From positions 496,001 to 560,000 of the forward strand of contig NZ_RJVQ01000003.1 of assembly GCF_003856525.1 (NCBI RefSeq): a DNA stretch of 64,000 bases, in the 5' to 3' direction. How positions within the stretch are numbered: the stretch's first letter is position 1; each line of letters begins with the position of its first letter. Position numbers and translations under genes: made by a program. Below, piece by piece: positions 54,957-64,000 of this stretch. The notes under the pieces were generated by a model. The model saw nothing but the letters and a program-made list of their open reading frames with translations. It did not search any database and was not told the DNA's origin. Source of the stretch: Vibrio viridaestus. Its GTDB lineage: Bacteria > Pseudomonadota > Gammaproteobacteria > Enterobacterales > Vibrionaceae.

Positions 54957-55214
54957 GTGTCCCGTACAATTTTATACACATACAAAAATGAAGAGAAAAC
55001 GCTGACCTTCAGTTATGAACGTTTCCATAATATCCATGAAGCAGTTGCGAATGCCGAAGGTATAGACATTTCTGAGTATCTAAAAATGGAAGCTCAGATT
55101 GAAGCGATTTCTGATACAAAAGCCGTAAAAAATTACCGTGATAACTATTTTAGAAAGTTGGGATTTACCAAGATAACGTTAAAGCCTAAAGATAATCGTG
55201 GTATCGGAGAATAA
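54957..55214 (+). CDS. Small conserved protein, probably DUF2960
   Basis: 85 residues from a GTG at 54957 that follows AAGGA by 8 nt. An upstream ATG at 54948 overlaps that ribosome site and would add only MNV. The sequence begins (M)SRTILYTYKNEEKTLTFSY and contains HEAVANAEGIDISEYLKME, which I recall as the DUF2960 pattern of vibrios; the name is from memory. Function unknown. Its last codons (I-G-E-stop) form one arm of a bidirectional terminator shared with nagK. Confidence 0.75.
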   Translation: MSRTILYTYKNEEKTLTFSYERFHNIHEAVANAEGIDISEYLKMEAQIEAISDTKAVKNYRDNYFRKLGFTKITLKPKDNRGIGE

Positions 55215-55249
55215 AAAAAGGAGCATCGCTCCTTTTTTTATTCTCCGAT
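55203..55249. terminator. Bidirectional terminator made of two gene ends
   Basis: A perfect 22-bp inverted repeat (55203-55224 with 55228-55249) with a 3-nt centre. The inner GGAGC/GCTCC stem is flanked by seven A and seven T, so it terminates both ways. The outer arms, ATCGGAGAATAA on each strand, encode Ile-Gly-Glu-stop of both convergent genes. Confidence 0.93.
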
Positions 55250-56149
55250 GTTTAGGAAAGCCGCGCCCCTAACACCACCAGAATCACCATGCTTAGCCTT
55301 GAGTATTTTTGGGCAAGTCGCAACGGACAGCAGATACTGAGGTATACGTTTTGGAAGTTCATCATATAGTACATCGAAGTTAGACAAGCCTCCACCCAGT
55401 ACAACCGCATGAGGGTCAAGACCAGTAAAGAGATTACCCAGACAACACGCTAGAAAATCGAGGAAAAACTCCACGAACTCACAACTGACCTTTTCATTGT
55501 TGTAATATCCGTTGATAATATCTTTGGCACTTTTCTTCTGACCATTGTGATTCTCGTAGAGCTGCTCAAAGCCTCGACCAGAGAGATAATTATCTAAACA
55601 CCCTTTATTACCACATCCACACTGAAACATCGGTGCTTTCTCACCTAGTTTTAACCAAGCATCAATTGGAACTCGGATGTGGCCTAACTCTCCGGCGCAA
55701 CCGTTTAAGCCAGAAAATACTTTCCCTCGGTAGGTCATACCACCGCCAAACCCAGTGCCCAAAATCAAACCTAGAACAGATGGAAAGCCTTTTAGTTCAT
55801 CATCCCAAGCTTCTGATAGAGCAAAGCAGTTTGCGTCATTTTCTAATATAACGTCACGTTTCAACTGACTACTGAGGTCTTTGCCCAATGTCTTACCATT
55901 AGCACAAGGTATGTTTACCGTTAGAACTTTCCGATCGATGCTGCTTTCTGTACCGGGAAAACCAATACCTACAGAGCCTTTAACTCCAAACTGAAGATCA
56001 TATTTAGTCACTAAACTTACGATTGCATTGACTAGGTCGTCATAGTTTTCTTTTGGTGTTGGCACGCGCTCAGAAGCCACTCGTTCCAAATTATTGTCGA
56101 AAGCCCCAAATTCTATTTTTGTGCCTCCGACATCAAAGCCAAAATACAT
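55238..56149 (-). CDS. nagK: N-acetyl-D-glucosamine kinase NagK
   Basis: 303 residues, the length of E. coli NagK. ROK-family features are the ATP site [11 protein letters not shown] (5-15), catalytic Asp in [22 protein letters not shown], the substrate/zinc region GELGHIRVP and [17 protein letters not shown]. It phosphorylates GlcNAc from cell-wall recycling or chitin breakdown. The substrate call rests on the whole-length resemblance to NagK rather than fructokinase (Mak). Confidence 0.93.
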   Translation of the reverse strand: MYFGFDVGGTKIEFGAFDNNLERVASERVPTPKENYDDLVNAIVSLVTKYDLQFGVKGSVGIGFPGTESSIDRKVLTVNIPCANGKTLGKDLSSQLKRDVILENDANCFALSEAWDDELKGFPSVLGLILGTGFGGGMTYRGKVFSGLNGCAGELGHIRVPIDAWLKLGEKAPMFQCGCGNKGCLDNYLSGRGFEQLYENHNGQKKSAKDIINGYYNNEKVSCEFVEFFLDFLACCLGNLFTGLDPHAVVLGGGLSNFDVLYDELPKRIPQYLLSVATCPKILKAKHGDSGGVRGAAFLNIGE

Positions 56150-56237
56150 TTCTTCTCTCCGTTATGCACATCGATGTTTAGTTATTAATATAACTCTATT
56201 CATCAATGAATTACAGCTTGAACGCTCTTCATAACTA

Positions 56238-56972
56238 TCAGGTTTTAAGTTTGGTTAAATAGGCATCGAGTGAAGGCCTGCTTTGGTCTTTTTTTGCTCT
56301 TGACTTGGAAAGGAGATAAGTTTCTCTGAAAACCTGAAACCAGCTTTCTAACACGTTTCCTTCATTTATGAAGCCAGCCTCTCGAAGTACGATAGAAGAG
56401 ACTTCTGCAGTAGATAAGTGTTCTTCTTTACTAGACTTACGCATGATGTATTCAGAAATCCGTTCCGGATGAATAGAAAGAACAGGCAGAGAATCCAGAT
56501 AAGGTGAACGACGAAACATTCTTCTTGCTTCACGCCAACTGCCATCAAGTACGATAAATAAGGCCGTTTTCCCTTGTGGTATGTGCTTTAAATCGTGCGT
56601 ACTGATAATCCTTTCTTTGTTATCAACATATTCATCGGGAAATACAACAACGGGATAAAGATTCGGATCGCTAAGCGTCATTAGTAGTGAAGAAGCGGGT
56701 TCTGTCCTAGACCATAAATGAACTTGGGTATCTTTTACAACATCTGCGATCAGTCTACCTGTATTACTGGGTTTAAAAATCTCAGTGTCAGATACTAAGA
56801 GCATGAATTTCGCTTTACTATCGATATTGGGTTGAATATCACATAGGCAAAGTGATGATTCTACCTGACAGTATGTACAGCGTTTTACTTTGGCTCCGCG
56901 CGCTATAAATGGCTTTGTTGCTTTAGAAAGTCGTTCCTGATAAACCATATGGAACTGGTGAGTCCTCATCAA
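56238..56972 (-). CDS. tapT: DTW-domain tRNA acp3U-type aminocarboxypropyltransferase
   Basis: 244 residues. A cysteine cluster CTYCQVESSLCLC (about 32-44) comes before the DTW domain with the signature LDGSWREARRM (D-x-x-W) and HLSTAEV. E. coli TapT (YfiP) adds 3-amino-3-carboxypropyl to U47 of tRNA using SAM. This gene is of the same family and size. Another DTW paralogue with different specificity cannot be excluded, so the symbol is tentative. Confidence 0.82.
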   Translation of the reverse strand: MMRTHQFHMVYQERLSKATKPFIARGAKVKRCTYCQVESSLCLCDIQPNIDSKAKFMLLVSDTEIFKPSNTGRLIADVVKDTQVHLWSRTEPASSLLMTLSDPNLYPVVVFPDEYVDNKERIISTHDLKHIPQGKTALFIVLDGSWREARRMFRRSPYLDSLPVLSIHPERISEYIMRKSSKEEHLSTAEVSSIVLREAGFINEGNVLESWFQVFRETYLLSKSRAKKDQSRPSLDAYLTKLKT

Positions 56973-57039
56973 TCATAATACCCCAATAACGATAATGACG
57001 AGGATTCTAATACCACTTTACCGAATTACAACTTAGAAA

Positions 57040-59085
57040 TTATCTAAGTCTAAATTTACCCAGCATATTTTCCAGTGTTTTAGTTGTCGCTTGTACTGTT
57101 CTTGCTGATTCAACAACCGAAACCAAATGCGATGACGATTGACTTGATTGCTCACTAATACTTCTTACAGTATTACTCACATCCAACGTTGCCCTTTCCT
57201 GCTGCTCCGCGGCAACAGCAACCTGTTCTATCCTTTGACTAATATTGGAAATAGCATGGGTAGCGTCTTCAAATGCGACTTTTACTAAATTTGAAGACTC
57301 TAGAGCTTTAACCATTTGATCACGGGAAAGTTGCGTAACTTGGCGGGACTTTTCACTAGAGGATAAAAGTTCATGCATGCTTTTGCGGATACTTTCTGTT
57401 TGAGATGTCGTATCACTTGCAAGACGACGCACTTCATCAGCCACTACCGCAAACCCTCTCCCTTGTTCCCCTGCTCTTGCAGCCTCAATAGCCGCATTTA
57501 AAGCAAGTAGGTTTGTACTTTCCGCAATACCATTAATCAGATTAACCATGTCTTCGATACTTTTTACCTTTTCATTCAGTTCCAGCATAGACTGTTCATT
57601 AATATCAAGCGTCGAATTTAAGTCTTCAAGCGTCTGTAAATTAGAATGGAGTGATGCAACACCTTCATTCAGAGTTGATGAACCTGAACGAGTGAGAGAC
57701 AAGACATCATGTGTGGCGAGTGTAATCTCTTTTGTGGATGTTTGAATCTGTGACATGGTATCGCTCATCGCGGCCAACTCATTATTTTGCTCTCGGAGTA
57801 GCTTTTCCGATTGCTCTATATTCTGATACGTGTCAATGGATGCTCGGCGTAATTCGTTAGAGTTTTCTTTCACCTGAAGCAGAGAGTCACACACTATGTT
57901 TTCAACTCGTTGTATGCCTTCAGATATATGAGAAAATTCAGAGGGACCATAAGTACGAGGAGCTTGAGCGTTATCCTGAGAGAGCTGTCTTTTTCCAAGA
58001 TGTTCGAGATGCTGATGAATCTGAGTTACGCTCCTTCTAATCCAGCGATGAATTAAAACAGCAACAACTAAAAGTGCCATCATCCCCAAACCTGCACTGA
58101 TCAAAATAAAACTCAAAGAATTGGAAAGGACATGATGTACTTTGACCTCTTTACTATCAAGGTTTGACATCATAAGAGCCAACATATTGTCCAGATTAAC
58201 CAATATATCATCTGACAAAGAAGACATATTTTTCAGCTTGGCTACTTGGTTACTTTGTATAACAATTAGGGACAGCGCACTATCCAGTATTTGCCCCGAA
58301 GCAAACCCATTAGTTACAATGTCATACCCAGATGTAAAACTTGTAAACTCAACAACGTCGGGATAGCGTTCTTTAAAGTCATCATAGGCTAGATTGACAC
58401 CAGCTAAGCGATTCTTTAGTTCTTTTACGATGTCATTTCCGCTTTTCGGGTCGTTTTCCATAAGCAATGATAAAAATAAACTGTCCATTTTAGACGCATT
58501 TGATACTAGTCTGTTTGCTGCATCCATTGCTTCAGGATCGCCGAAAGCTAAAGAGGTGGCAATACGATTCATTTCAGGACCTAATGAACCTAATCCATAC
58601 CTAAATTCACTTTTATCTGCGTCAACTTGGTTTAGAACATCAATGTATAGCTTTCTTGACTCAATCAATTCAAAAGCACTCTTTTCAAATTGAGCAATTT
58701 CATTTTTGATCGCTTCTAATTGATTGGTTGATATAACGATATAGTCGGCATTCATAGAATTGAGTTCAAGCAATCGAGTCAATTCTTTATCTAGTTCTGC
58801 TCTCGTTGAATTAATTCGCAGAACGACATGCTCTACGTTTTGTAACGACGATTTTTCTGTAATCACTTTCGTCAATAAATCATTCATTCTAAGTACGTGT
58901 TGAATGATATTGGATTGTGTCACAGCGAGAGGAAAATCTTGTGTTGTTATGTATTGAAATTGCTTTTGAATTTTCTTTAGGCTTTCAATACTTTGAAAAC
59001 TAATAAATCCAATAACAACGAAGAAAGACAGTATGAGAAAAGAAAAAACTTTTATTAGAGAGAGGGTTTTAAGAAAGTTAAACAT
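57040..59085 (-). CDS. Methyl-accepting chemotaxis protein
   Basis: 681 residues. Membrane helices at about 10-30 and 325-350 enclose a mostly helical periplasmic domain of nearly 300 residues, probably a four-helix (helical bimodular-like) sensor. A HAMP-like region follows, then the signalling domain with the hairpin tip [35 protein letters not shown]. The tip identifies the 40-helical/36-helical Vibrio-type receptors. The ligand is not predictable. It lacks a CheR-binding pentapeptide at the C terminus. Confidence 0.92.
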   Translation of the reverse strand: MFNFLKTLSLIKVFSFLILSFFVVIGFISFQSIESLKKIQKQFQYITTQDFPLAVTQSNIIQHVLRMNDLLTKVITEKSSLQNVEHVVLRINSTRAELDKELTRLLELNSMNADYIVISTNQLEAIKNEIAQFEKSAFELIESRKLYIDVLNQVDADKSEFRYGLGSLGPEMNRIATSLAFGDPEAMDAANRLVSNASKMDSLFLSLLMENDPKSGNDIVKELKNRLAGVNLAYDDFKERYPDVVEFTSFTSGYDIVTNGFASGQILDSALSLIVIQSNQVAKLKNMSSLSDDILVNLDNMLALMMSNLDSKEVKVHHVLSNSLSFILISAGLGMMALLVVAVLIHRWIRRSVTQIHQHLEHLGKRQLSQDNAQAPRTYGPSEFSHISEGIQRVENIVCDSLLQVKENSNELRRASIDTYQNIEQSEKLLREQNNELAAMSDTMSQIQTSTKEITLATHDVLSLTRSGSSTLNEGVASLHSNLQTLEDLNSTLDINEQSMLELNEKVKSIEDMVNLINGIAESTNLLALNAAIEAARAGEQGRGFAVVADEVRRLASDTTSQTESIRKSMHELLSSSEKSRQVTQLSRDQMVKALESSNLVKVAFEDATHAISNISQRIEQVAVAAEQQERATLDVSNTVRSISEQSSQSSSHLVSVVESARTVQATTKTLENMLGKFRLR

Positions 59086-59190
59086 ATTACCACTGTATGA
59101 ATTTTTCTAACTACAGGGATAATATGTTTGTAATTTATCACTTTTGATACGCTTTTGTGACTGTTTAATGACAATGCTTGATTGATAAAC

Positions 59191-59571
59191 CTAATCGTAA
59201 GTAGCAACGGCAGAATCAAACAGGTTCTTAACTAAGGCAATATACTCGTCTAAAAAGATAATCTGTTCGTTGGTAGCCCTTTTCGTCCAGCATCCCGCAA
59301 GCACTTCGCCCAAATCTTCGGCGACAATGTCAGCTTCTTTAAGTAATTTAAAACGAACACTAGAGTGCAACTCTGGATTTTGCTCAAAAATAGCCATGAT
59401 ATTGCTGGCAATCATATCGGTAACAACGTCTTCTACACTTTCTTGTCCGGTATCTCCGTCCTTGGTAAAAATATCGAGATTTAAAGCCAAGTGTTCTATC
59501 AGTGCTGTATAGCCTTCTTTATCCACAACCACGGCGGAACTCCAATCAATAAACTTCGTTTTATAAGACAA
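59191..59571 (-). CDS. Conserved protein, probably DUF3802
   Basis: 126 residues, acidic and predicted all-helical, with SVEDVVTDMIASNIMAI in the middle and FLDEYIALVKNLFDSAVA near the end. I recall these as DUF3802 features of vibrios; homologues there seem to start nearer VVDKEGY, so a shorter start is possible. No signal or membrane segment. Function unknown. Located between the chemoreceptor and the fructosamine kinase. Confidence 0.7.
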   Translation of the reverse strand: MSYKTKFIDWSSAVVVDKEGYTALIEHLALNLDIFTKDGDTGQESVEDVVTDMIASNIMAIFEQNPELHSSVRFKLLKEADIVAEDLGEVLAGCWTKRATNEQIIFLDEYIALVKNLFDSAVATYD

Positions 59572-59820
59572 TTCTATTCAATGAATTGGCAAATTCACAC
59601 AAATGATACATTTAGAATGCCAGTTTATACCATTTTATTGATAAATATCTAATTTAGTTAAAATGTTAAACCGAATTTTTGAGCTAATGCTAAATTTGAG
59701 TATGGCATAGTAGTATGAAAGCTCAAGTTAACTCTTGCAGTTTCAAAACAAAAATATAGCGCAAAAAGTGTACGTTATATCTAAACTTACCAACAACTAA
59801 AGTGAAAACACGAGGCGCTT

Positions 59821-60696
59821 ATGTGGGAAGGTATTGCTAAGCATATTTCACAAGAGTTAGAACGTGGCTTTATTATATCCAGACGAGAGCATCTATCTGG
59901 GGGGGATATCAATGAAGCATACGTAATATCCAATTCCAAATTGAGTTTTTTCGTTAAAGTCAACGATAAGCCAGCAATAGATAACTTTGTCGCTGAAAGT
60001 GAAGCTTTGCGAAGACTGCAGCTAACTAATACTATCCGAGTTCCTGAGGTCATAACCTGTGGAACAAGTAAAACGCATTCATTTCTTGTCTTAGAATATA
60101 TCCCCTGTACCACGCTAATTGATAGCTCGATAAGCTATAACGCTGGAGAGGAATTGGCAAAACTGCATAAATGTGATGATCAGAAGCAGTTCGGTTTCGA
60201 TCAAGATAATTACATTGGATTTACCGTTCAGCCTAATCCTTGGAGTAAAAATTGGGCGAGTTTTTTCTCGGAACAACGGATAGGCTGGCAACTTCAGCTA
60301 CTTTTCGACAAAGGTATTGTCCTAACAGACATAGAATCCTTTGTTGGTTTGATCCATGATAATTTACTTGCTCATAACCCTAAGCCATCTCTTCTTCATG
60401 GTGATCTATGGACAGGGAATTTATCCCAGTACTCGAACGGCGCTGTATTTTATGATCCAGCGAGTTATTGGGGAGACCGTGAATGTGATATTGCGATGAC
60501 TCGCCTGTTTGGTCAATTTCCGAAAGAATTCTATCAGGGATATGAGCAAATTTATCCTCTATCCCCAGGCTTCAAAGAACGAATGTCGATTTACAACCTC
60601 TATCATATCCTGAACCACTGCAATTGCTTTGGTGGTCACTATTTAGCTCACGCAGAATCCATGATTCAGGAAATAAAATTGGCACTAACAGTTTAA
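59821..60696 (+). CDS. Fructosamine kinase family protein (YniA-like)
   Basis: 291 residues, a protein-kinase-like fold. N-terminal SGGDINEAYVI (nucleotide loop), FFVKVN lysine, E in VAESEALRRL, and the catalytic loop LLHGDLWTGN with metal-binding YDPASYWGDRECD. The family phosphorylates sugar amines such as fructosamine or ribulosamine adducts and so repairs glycation. Its stop codon overlaps that of convergent ribE within TTAA. Start ATG chosen at the family N terminus. Confidence 0.92.
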   Translation: MWEGIAKHISQELERGFIISRREHLSGGDINEAYVISNSKLSFFVKVNDKPAIDNFVAESEALRRLQLTNTIRVPEVITCGTSKTHSFLVLEYIPCTTLIDSSISYNAGEELAKLHKCDDQKQFGFDQDNYIGFTVQPNPWSKNWASFFSEQRIGWQLQLLFDKGIVLTDIESFVGLIHDNLLAHNPKPSLLHGDLWTGNLSQYSNGAVFYDPASYWGDRECDIAMTRLFGQFPKEFYQGYEQIYPLSPGFKERMSIYNLYHILNHCNCFGGHYLAHAESMIQEIKLALTV

Positions 60697-61313
60697 GCCA
60701 CTGCGTTCTTGTTATTGTGCATAACACGTTCTACGGTATCGACGACCGCCTGGGTGCTTGCGTCTATCTCAAGGTTTACTTGATGACCGATTTGACGTTT
60801 CCCAAAAAGAGTTCGTTCGATTGTTTCGGGTATCAAATGAACGGAAAAATGATCGTCTTTAACATCGCCAATCGTAAGAGAACAACCATCAAGGCCAACA
60901 AATCCCTTGGGAAGAATATACTTCATTAATTCTTCTGGAGCTTTAAACCAGATCGTTTTGTTGTTTTCGCTAGCTATAATTTCGGTAATATCAACGGTCG
61001 CGATAATGTGCCCAGACATAACATGACCACCAATCTCATCGCCAAACTTTGCTGCGCGTTCAAAATTGATGTAGCTACCTTCTTCCAGCAAACCAAGATT
61101 GGTGAGCTTTAGAGTTTCCTGCATTAGATCAAACGTGACATTGTCACCTGAAATGGCCGTCACAGTTAAACAACATCCATTATGAGCAACTGACGCACCT
61201 ATTTGAAGATGTTCAGTATGGCCTTGCGGCAACGAAATCGTATGCGATTGCAGTCCTGGTTTCTTTTCTATGTGGGTAACTTGCGCGATCCCCTGAACTA
61301 TCCCAGTAAACAT
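60693..61313 (-). CDS. ribE: Riboflavin synthase alpha subunit
   Basis: 206 residues from the ATG at 61313 (MFTGIVQG, the universal start; GGAGA upstream). A 13-codon upstream extension is rejected. Two lumazine-binding repeats: residues about 1-95 with GCCLTV and 98-190 with GCSLTI. The enzyme converts two 6,7-dimethyl-8-ribityllumazines to riboflavin. This is the stand-alone copy divergent from norM. No FMN riboswitch is visible in the short leader. An exact matS site lies at 61135. Confidence 0.96.
   Translation of the reverse strand: MFTGIVQGIAQVTHIEKKPGLQSHTISLPQGHTEHLQIGASVAHNGCCLTVTAISGDNVTFDLMQETLKLTNLGLLEEGSYINFERAAKFGDEIGGHVMSGHIIATVDITEIIASENNKTIWFKAPEELMKYILPKGFVGLDGCSLTIGDVKDDHFSVHLIPETIERTLFGKRQIGHQVNLEIDASTQAVVDTVERVMHNNKNAVA
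61135..61147. other. matS site (exact match)
   Basis: GTGACATTGTCAC within ribE matches the MatP target at every position. Confidence 0.85.
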
Positions 61314-61415
61314 GTTACTTCTCCTAAATTTTAATAGCAGTATAAGGCGCATTTCTTTATCATGGCGCCTCTTTCACCACGGATAATCTTGCCATAGTAC
61401 CCATCGGAGAAATTG

Positions 61416-62783
61416 GTGTCTAATTATAAGAACGAAGCAAACAACTTAGTCCGACTAGCGACCCCCGTTTTAATTGCGTCTGTGGCCCAGACAGGCATGG
61501 GCTTTGTTGATACCATTATGGCAGGTGGATATAGTGCTGTTGATATGGCAGCAGTTTCGGTAGCGGCAAGTATCTGGCTTCCCACTATCTTATTCAGTAT
61601 GGGGGTATTGATGGCTCTGATTCCGGTTGTAGCCCAATTATCCGGTGCCCGGCGAATAGAAAGTATCCCTTTTGAAATACAACAAGGTATTTATACCGCT
61701 TTAATCCTTACTCTACCGACGGGATTGGTACTTTATCAGTCCCATTATATCCTTCAGCTGATGGACGTTGAACCTCAGTTAGAACTTAAGACCGTACACT
61801 ATCTCTATGCCATGATCTTTGCTGCGCCAGCATTTTTACTCTTTCAATCATTACGTAGCTTCACTGACGGGATCTCGCGAACCAAGCCTGCAATGTTTAT
61901 CGGTTTTGTCGGATTACTGTGTAACATTCCGCTAAACTGGATTTTTGTATACGGTAAGTTTGGTATGCCTGAATTGGGTGGCGTTGGCTGTGGTATTGCG
62001 ACAGCATTAGTCTATTGGTTAATGGCCGCATTGCTTCTGTTCTATATCTTAAAAGCTCACGCTGTGCGCCACTATCAAATATTCCAAAAATGGCACCCTA
62101 TTAATCTCAAAGAAGTGTGGAAACTATTTAAGCTAGGACTACCAGTCGCGTCTGCTCAATTTTTTGAGGTGACATTGTTTGCCGCAGTGGCGTTGCTGAT
62201 TTCACCGTTAGGCCCAACAATTGTGGCAGCCCACCAAATTGCGATTAACTTTTCTACTTTAATATTTATGTTGCCGATGAGCATTGGTGTTGCGGTTACG
62301 ATAAGAGTCGGACATTTTTTAGGTGAAGGCCGAAATGAAGATGCACAAATAGCGACAAAGACAGCGCTGTTTGTTGCCATCGGTACTGCCTTGATAACGG
62401 CAAGTTTTACTATGCTAGGAAGTGGTATCATCGCTCGAATGTACACAAGTAATCAGGAAGTACTCGATCTTGCGGTATCATTATTAATCGTTGCAGGCGT
62501 TTATCAATGTACAGATGCATTCCAGGCAACAGCTGCTGGAGCACTTAGAGGTTATAAAGATATGCGTGCTATCTTTATACGTACCTTGGTTTCTTATTGG
62601 GGGGTCGGCCTACCTGTAGGATACATACTCGGAATGACTAATTGGGTTATCAGTCCCATGGGAGCCAAAGGATTTTGGATTGGCTTCATTGCTGGGTTAT
62701 CGACGGCAGCAGTATTGTTAGGATTACGACTCAAAGTCATTTTTAAGTTATTCAAAAAAGTTCCAAACACACAGACTACATAA
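61416..62783 (+). CDS. norM: MATE-family multidrug/Na+ antiporter NorM
   Basis: 455 residues from a GTG at 61416, 5 nt after GGAGA; a TTG one codon earlier is less well spaced. Twelve predicted helices. Key acidic residues of V. cholerae NorM are present: Asp in GFVDTIMAG (helix 1), Glu in FFEVTLF (helix 7) and Asp in QCTDAFQ (helix 10). It exports cationic drugs and fluoroquinolones in exchange for Na+ or H+. The ribE-norM divergent arrangement is as in V. cholerae and E. coli. Confidence 0.95.
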   Translation: MSNYKNEANNLVRLATPVLIASVAQTGMGFVDTIMAGGYSAVDMAAVSVAASIWLPTILFSMGVLMALIPVVAQLSGARRIESIPFEIQQGIYTALILTLPTGLVLYQSHYILQLMDVEPQLELKTVHYLYAMIFAAPAFLLFQSLRSFTDGISRTKPAMFIGFVGLLCNIPLNWIFVYGKFGMPELGGVGCGIATALVYWLMAALLLFYILKAHAVRHYQIFQKWHPINLKEVWKLFKLGLPVASAQFFEVTLFAAVALLISPLGPTIVAAHQIAINFSTLIFMLPMSIGVAVTIRVGHFLGEGRNEDAQIATKTALFVAIGTALITASFTMLGSGIIARMYTSNQEVLDLAVSLLIVAGVYQCTDAFQATAAGALRGYKDMRAIFIRTLVSYWGVGLPVGYILGMTNWVISPMGAKGFWIGFIAGLSTAAVLLGLRLKVIFKLFKKVPNTQTT

Positions 62784-62799
62784 AACCATTGGAGGAGAA

Positions 62800-63795
62800 A
62801 TGCAGAAAATCGTTGTCATCGTATTCCTGCTATTCTCCTTGACCTCCTGTACGGATGACCATTTACCAACACAAGCTTTTAGTACGTATCAAGAACGAAT
62901 TGCGTCGATTTTAAACGTAAATGAAGTGGACCTAAGCACTCCAGATTATTCTCTTTTACCAGATAAACGAGAAATCCCCATCGTCATCGAAAGACAGTCT
63001 ATGGGCTTGGTCGATAGCTACAGCTTGAAGTCGTGCGGTTTATTCGAATTGATTGCAGAGAAAAACTCGATCCTCGGAAAAGTAAGCGACCCATTTCGCA
63101 ATTTAGACTACGAGTTGAAGTTCATTAAGATAGGTTCACAATGCCTAGCGGCCGATTTAAAGCCCGAAATAAAACAATTTATTGCCAAGATCATTGCCGA
63201 AAAGCAGCGGAATTTAACACTATATTGGCAGGCAGTTCTCTACCATAGCGAAGCGATGCGCGTACAACTAGGGAAAGCCGAGTGGTTAGTGTCGGGAATC
63301 CCAACTTCAGAGACTGAAACTGCATTGAAAAATCTATCTTCACTTTTTCCACTAATTAAAAATCCAGAAAATTTGGCATCAATAACAGTAATAAAAGTGA
63401 CATCGTCACAAGAAGATTTGGAGAAACAGCCCTTGCTCGGGCCTCTACTTTTTTCAATGCAAACAACAACATCTTGGCTCAATCAAATTACCCAGTGGTT
63501 ACAGCAAAATGATGAACGTTTATTATGTGGCCCCAACAGGGATAAAACCAAAACACTTTACCTAAGGAATGTGTTTTATAAATACTATATAGGAGTTATA
63601 CAGCCCTATCTTGCTACCCTAGATAGCGTTTATTACCGAATAGAAGCATCTACAGTCATATTCGACATCCCCGACTCACAATATGTTTACCCAATAAAAA
63701 ATGCACACACTCTGTTTAGGAAATCGATACAGAAGCATGTGCATTACTGGCAAAGCCTATTTGAACGCTGCAACATCTCACCCACGGCAGGATGA
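62800..63795 (+). CDS. DUF3080 family lipoprotein
   Basis: 331 residues. A lipoprotein signal ends at lipobox LTSC (cysteine 17). The rest is a mostly helical periplasmic domain with CGLFELIAEKNSILGKV near residue 78, which I associate with DUF3080. It starts 16 nt after norM on the same strand and is probably cotranscribed. Function unknown. An exact matS site lies at 63397. Confidence 0.8.
   Translation: MQKIVVIVFLLFSLTSCTDDHLPTQAFSTYQERIASILNVNEVDLSTPDYSLLPDKREIPIVIERQSMGLVDSYSLKSCGLFELIAEKNSILGKVSDPFRNLDYELKFIKIGSQCLAADLKPEIKQFIAKIIAEKQRNLTLYWQAVLYHSEAMRVQLGKAEWLVSGIPTSETETALKNLSSLFPLIKNPENLASITVIKVTSSQEDLEKQPLLGPLLFSMQTTTSWLNQITQWLQQNDERLLCGPNRDKTKTLYLRNVFYKYYIGVIQPYLATLDSVYYRIEASTVIFDIPDSQYVYPIKNAHTLFRKSIQKHVHYWQSLFERCNISPTAG
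63397..63409. other. matS site (exact match)
   Basis: GTGACATCGTCAC within the DUF3080 gene fits the consensus fully. It is only 2.26 kb from the ribE copy. Confidence 0.85.
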
Positions 63796-63812
63796 GAGGA
63801 TTGAACAACGTA

Positions 63813-64000
63813 TCACGCGTTTGACATTCTTTCCTGGTATTTTTGCAACTGGCTTAAATACTTAACCCAACTCTTTGTTTCTCGTGAAGGATGTAGATCA
63901 TGAGCCTCCTGAGCGAGTCTTAATGCTGGGCCTAACTTATTTAAGCGATACAATACACGAGCTTTTGCTAACGCCACTTTATCTTTAGGGTAATGACCTT
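63813..64000 (-). CDS. TPR-like protein, C-terminal fragment (rest outside window)
   Basis: My minus-strand translation gives 62 codons to a TGA at 63813-63815, open at the right edge. The fragment ALAKARVLYRLNKLGPALRL and AQEAHDLHPSRETKSWVKYL has the A/G/Y/P spacing of tetratricopeptide helices, so it is likely the last repeats of a TPR protein. Nothing more can be said without the rest. Confidence 0.7.
   Translation of the reverse strand, partial: GHYPKDKVALAKARVLYRLNKLGPALRLAQEAHDLHPSRETKSWVKYLSQLQKYQERMSNA

Noticed and set aside
61314-61352. 13-codon N-terminal extension of riboflavin synthase
   Set aside because: The family starts MFTGIV, and GGAGA precedes that codon.
61314-61415. Possible FMN riboswitch in front of ribE
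   Set aside because: The divergent gap to norM is only about 100 nt and shows none of the RFN helices.
1-64000. FtsK-orienting KOPS (GGGNAGGG) pointing to dif
   Set aside because: I looked by eye and found no clear copies in either polarity. A manual scan is not reliable for an 8-mer, so no claim is made either way.

Overview
The window is chromosomal DNA of a gammaproteobacterium, almost certainly a Vibrio or close Vibrionaceae relative. Evidence: roughly 40% G+C by eye, Vibrio-type gene order (pepN - DUF2835 - NAD-GDH - pyrD - zapC - rlmKL - uup - DUF3466 - rmf - fabA - ycbZ - matP; fnr - uspE - ttcA; potABCD; norM - ribE), and Vibrio-restricted small families. It carries the replication terminus of the main chromosome. 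A 28-bp XerCD/dif site of the dif1 type lies at 30827-30854, matP lies about 0.5 kb from it, and four exact matS sites (MatP targets) are scattered through coding sequence on both sides. No tRNA, rRNA, IS element, CRISPR array or prophage was seen. The dif locus, a common Xer-phage integration spot in vibrios, appears unoccupied.

Layout. 1-6829 (minus strand): an ABC exporter, letA and letB (inter-membrane lipid transport), then 5'-complete rsmF running off the left edge. 6903-27329 (mostly plus): msrC, proQ, prc, a duplicated-domain secreted protein, pepN, DUF2835, the 180-kDa NAD-glutamate dehydrogenase, pyrD, zapC, rlmKL, uup, a GlyGly-CTERM DUF3466 protein and rmf. 27474-30678: fabA with FadR- and FabR-like operators, the Lon-like protease ycbZ, then matP and a DUF3634-like gene. 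30827: dif. 31173-35786: a RidA-family gene and a three-gene membrane sugar dehydrogenase (Tat-exported small subunit, FAD/Fe-S GMC catalytic subunit, triheme cytochrome c) preceded by a perfect FNR box. 35824-38731 (minus): a FIST-domain sensor (NosP-like) coupled to a hybrid histidine kinase. 38816-43945: small membrane protein, fnr with its own FNR box, uspE, ttcA, a Bax-type lipoprotein and a membrane protein. 44277-48278: potABC and potD. 48337-59571 (mostly minus): cobB, amtB with a sigma-54-type promoter, an unknown 131-aa protein, a two-component pair whose NtrC-like regulator has lost the GAFTGA loop, a DUF2960-like gene, nagK, a DTW-domain tRNA modifier, a chemoreceptor and a DUF3802-like gene. 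59821-64000: fructosamine kinase, ribE, norM, a DUF3080 lipoprotein and the 3' end of a TPR gene.

Functional themes are terminus organisation (dif, matS, matP, zapC), translation and RNA (rsmF, rlmKL, ttcA, DTW, proQ, rmf, uup), redox and oxygen/NO sensing (fnr, NosP-like, FNR-boxed dehydrogenase) and nitrogen/polyamine/amino-sugar uptake and use (amtB, pot, nagK, gdh). The most notable items for follow-up are the dif/matS landscape, the GAFTGA-less regulator, the FNR-boxed periplasmic dehydrogenase, and the convergent gene pair whose last codons form one bidirectional terminator.
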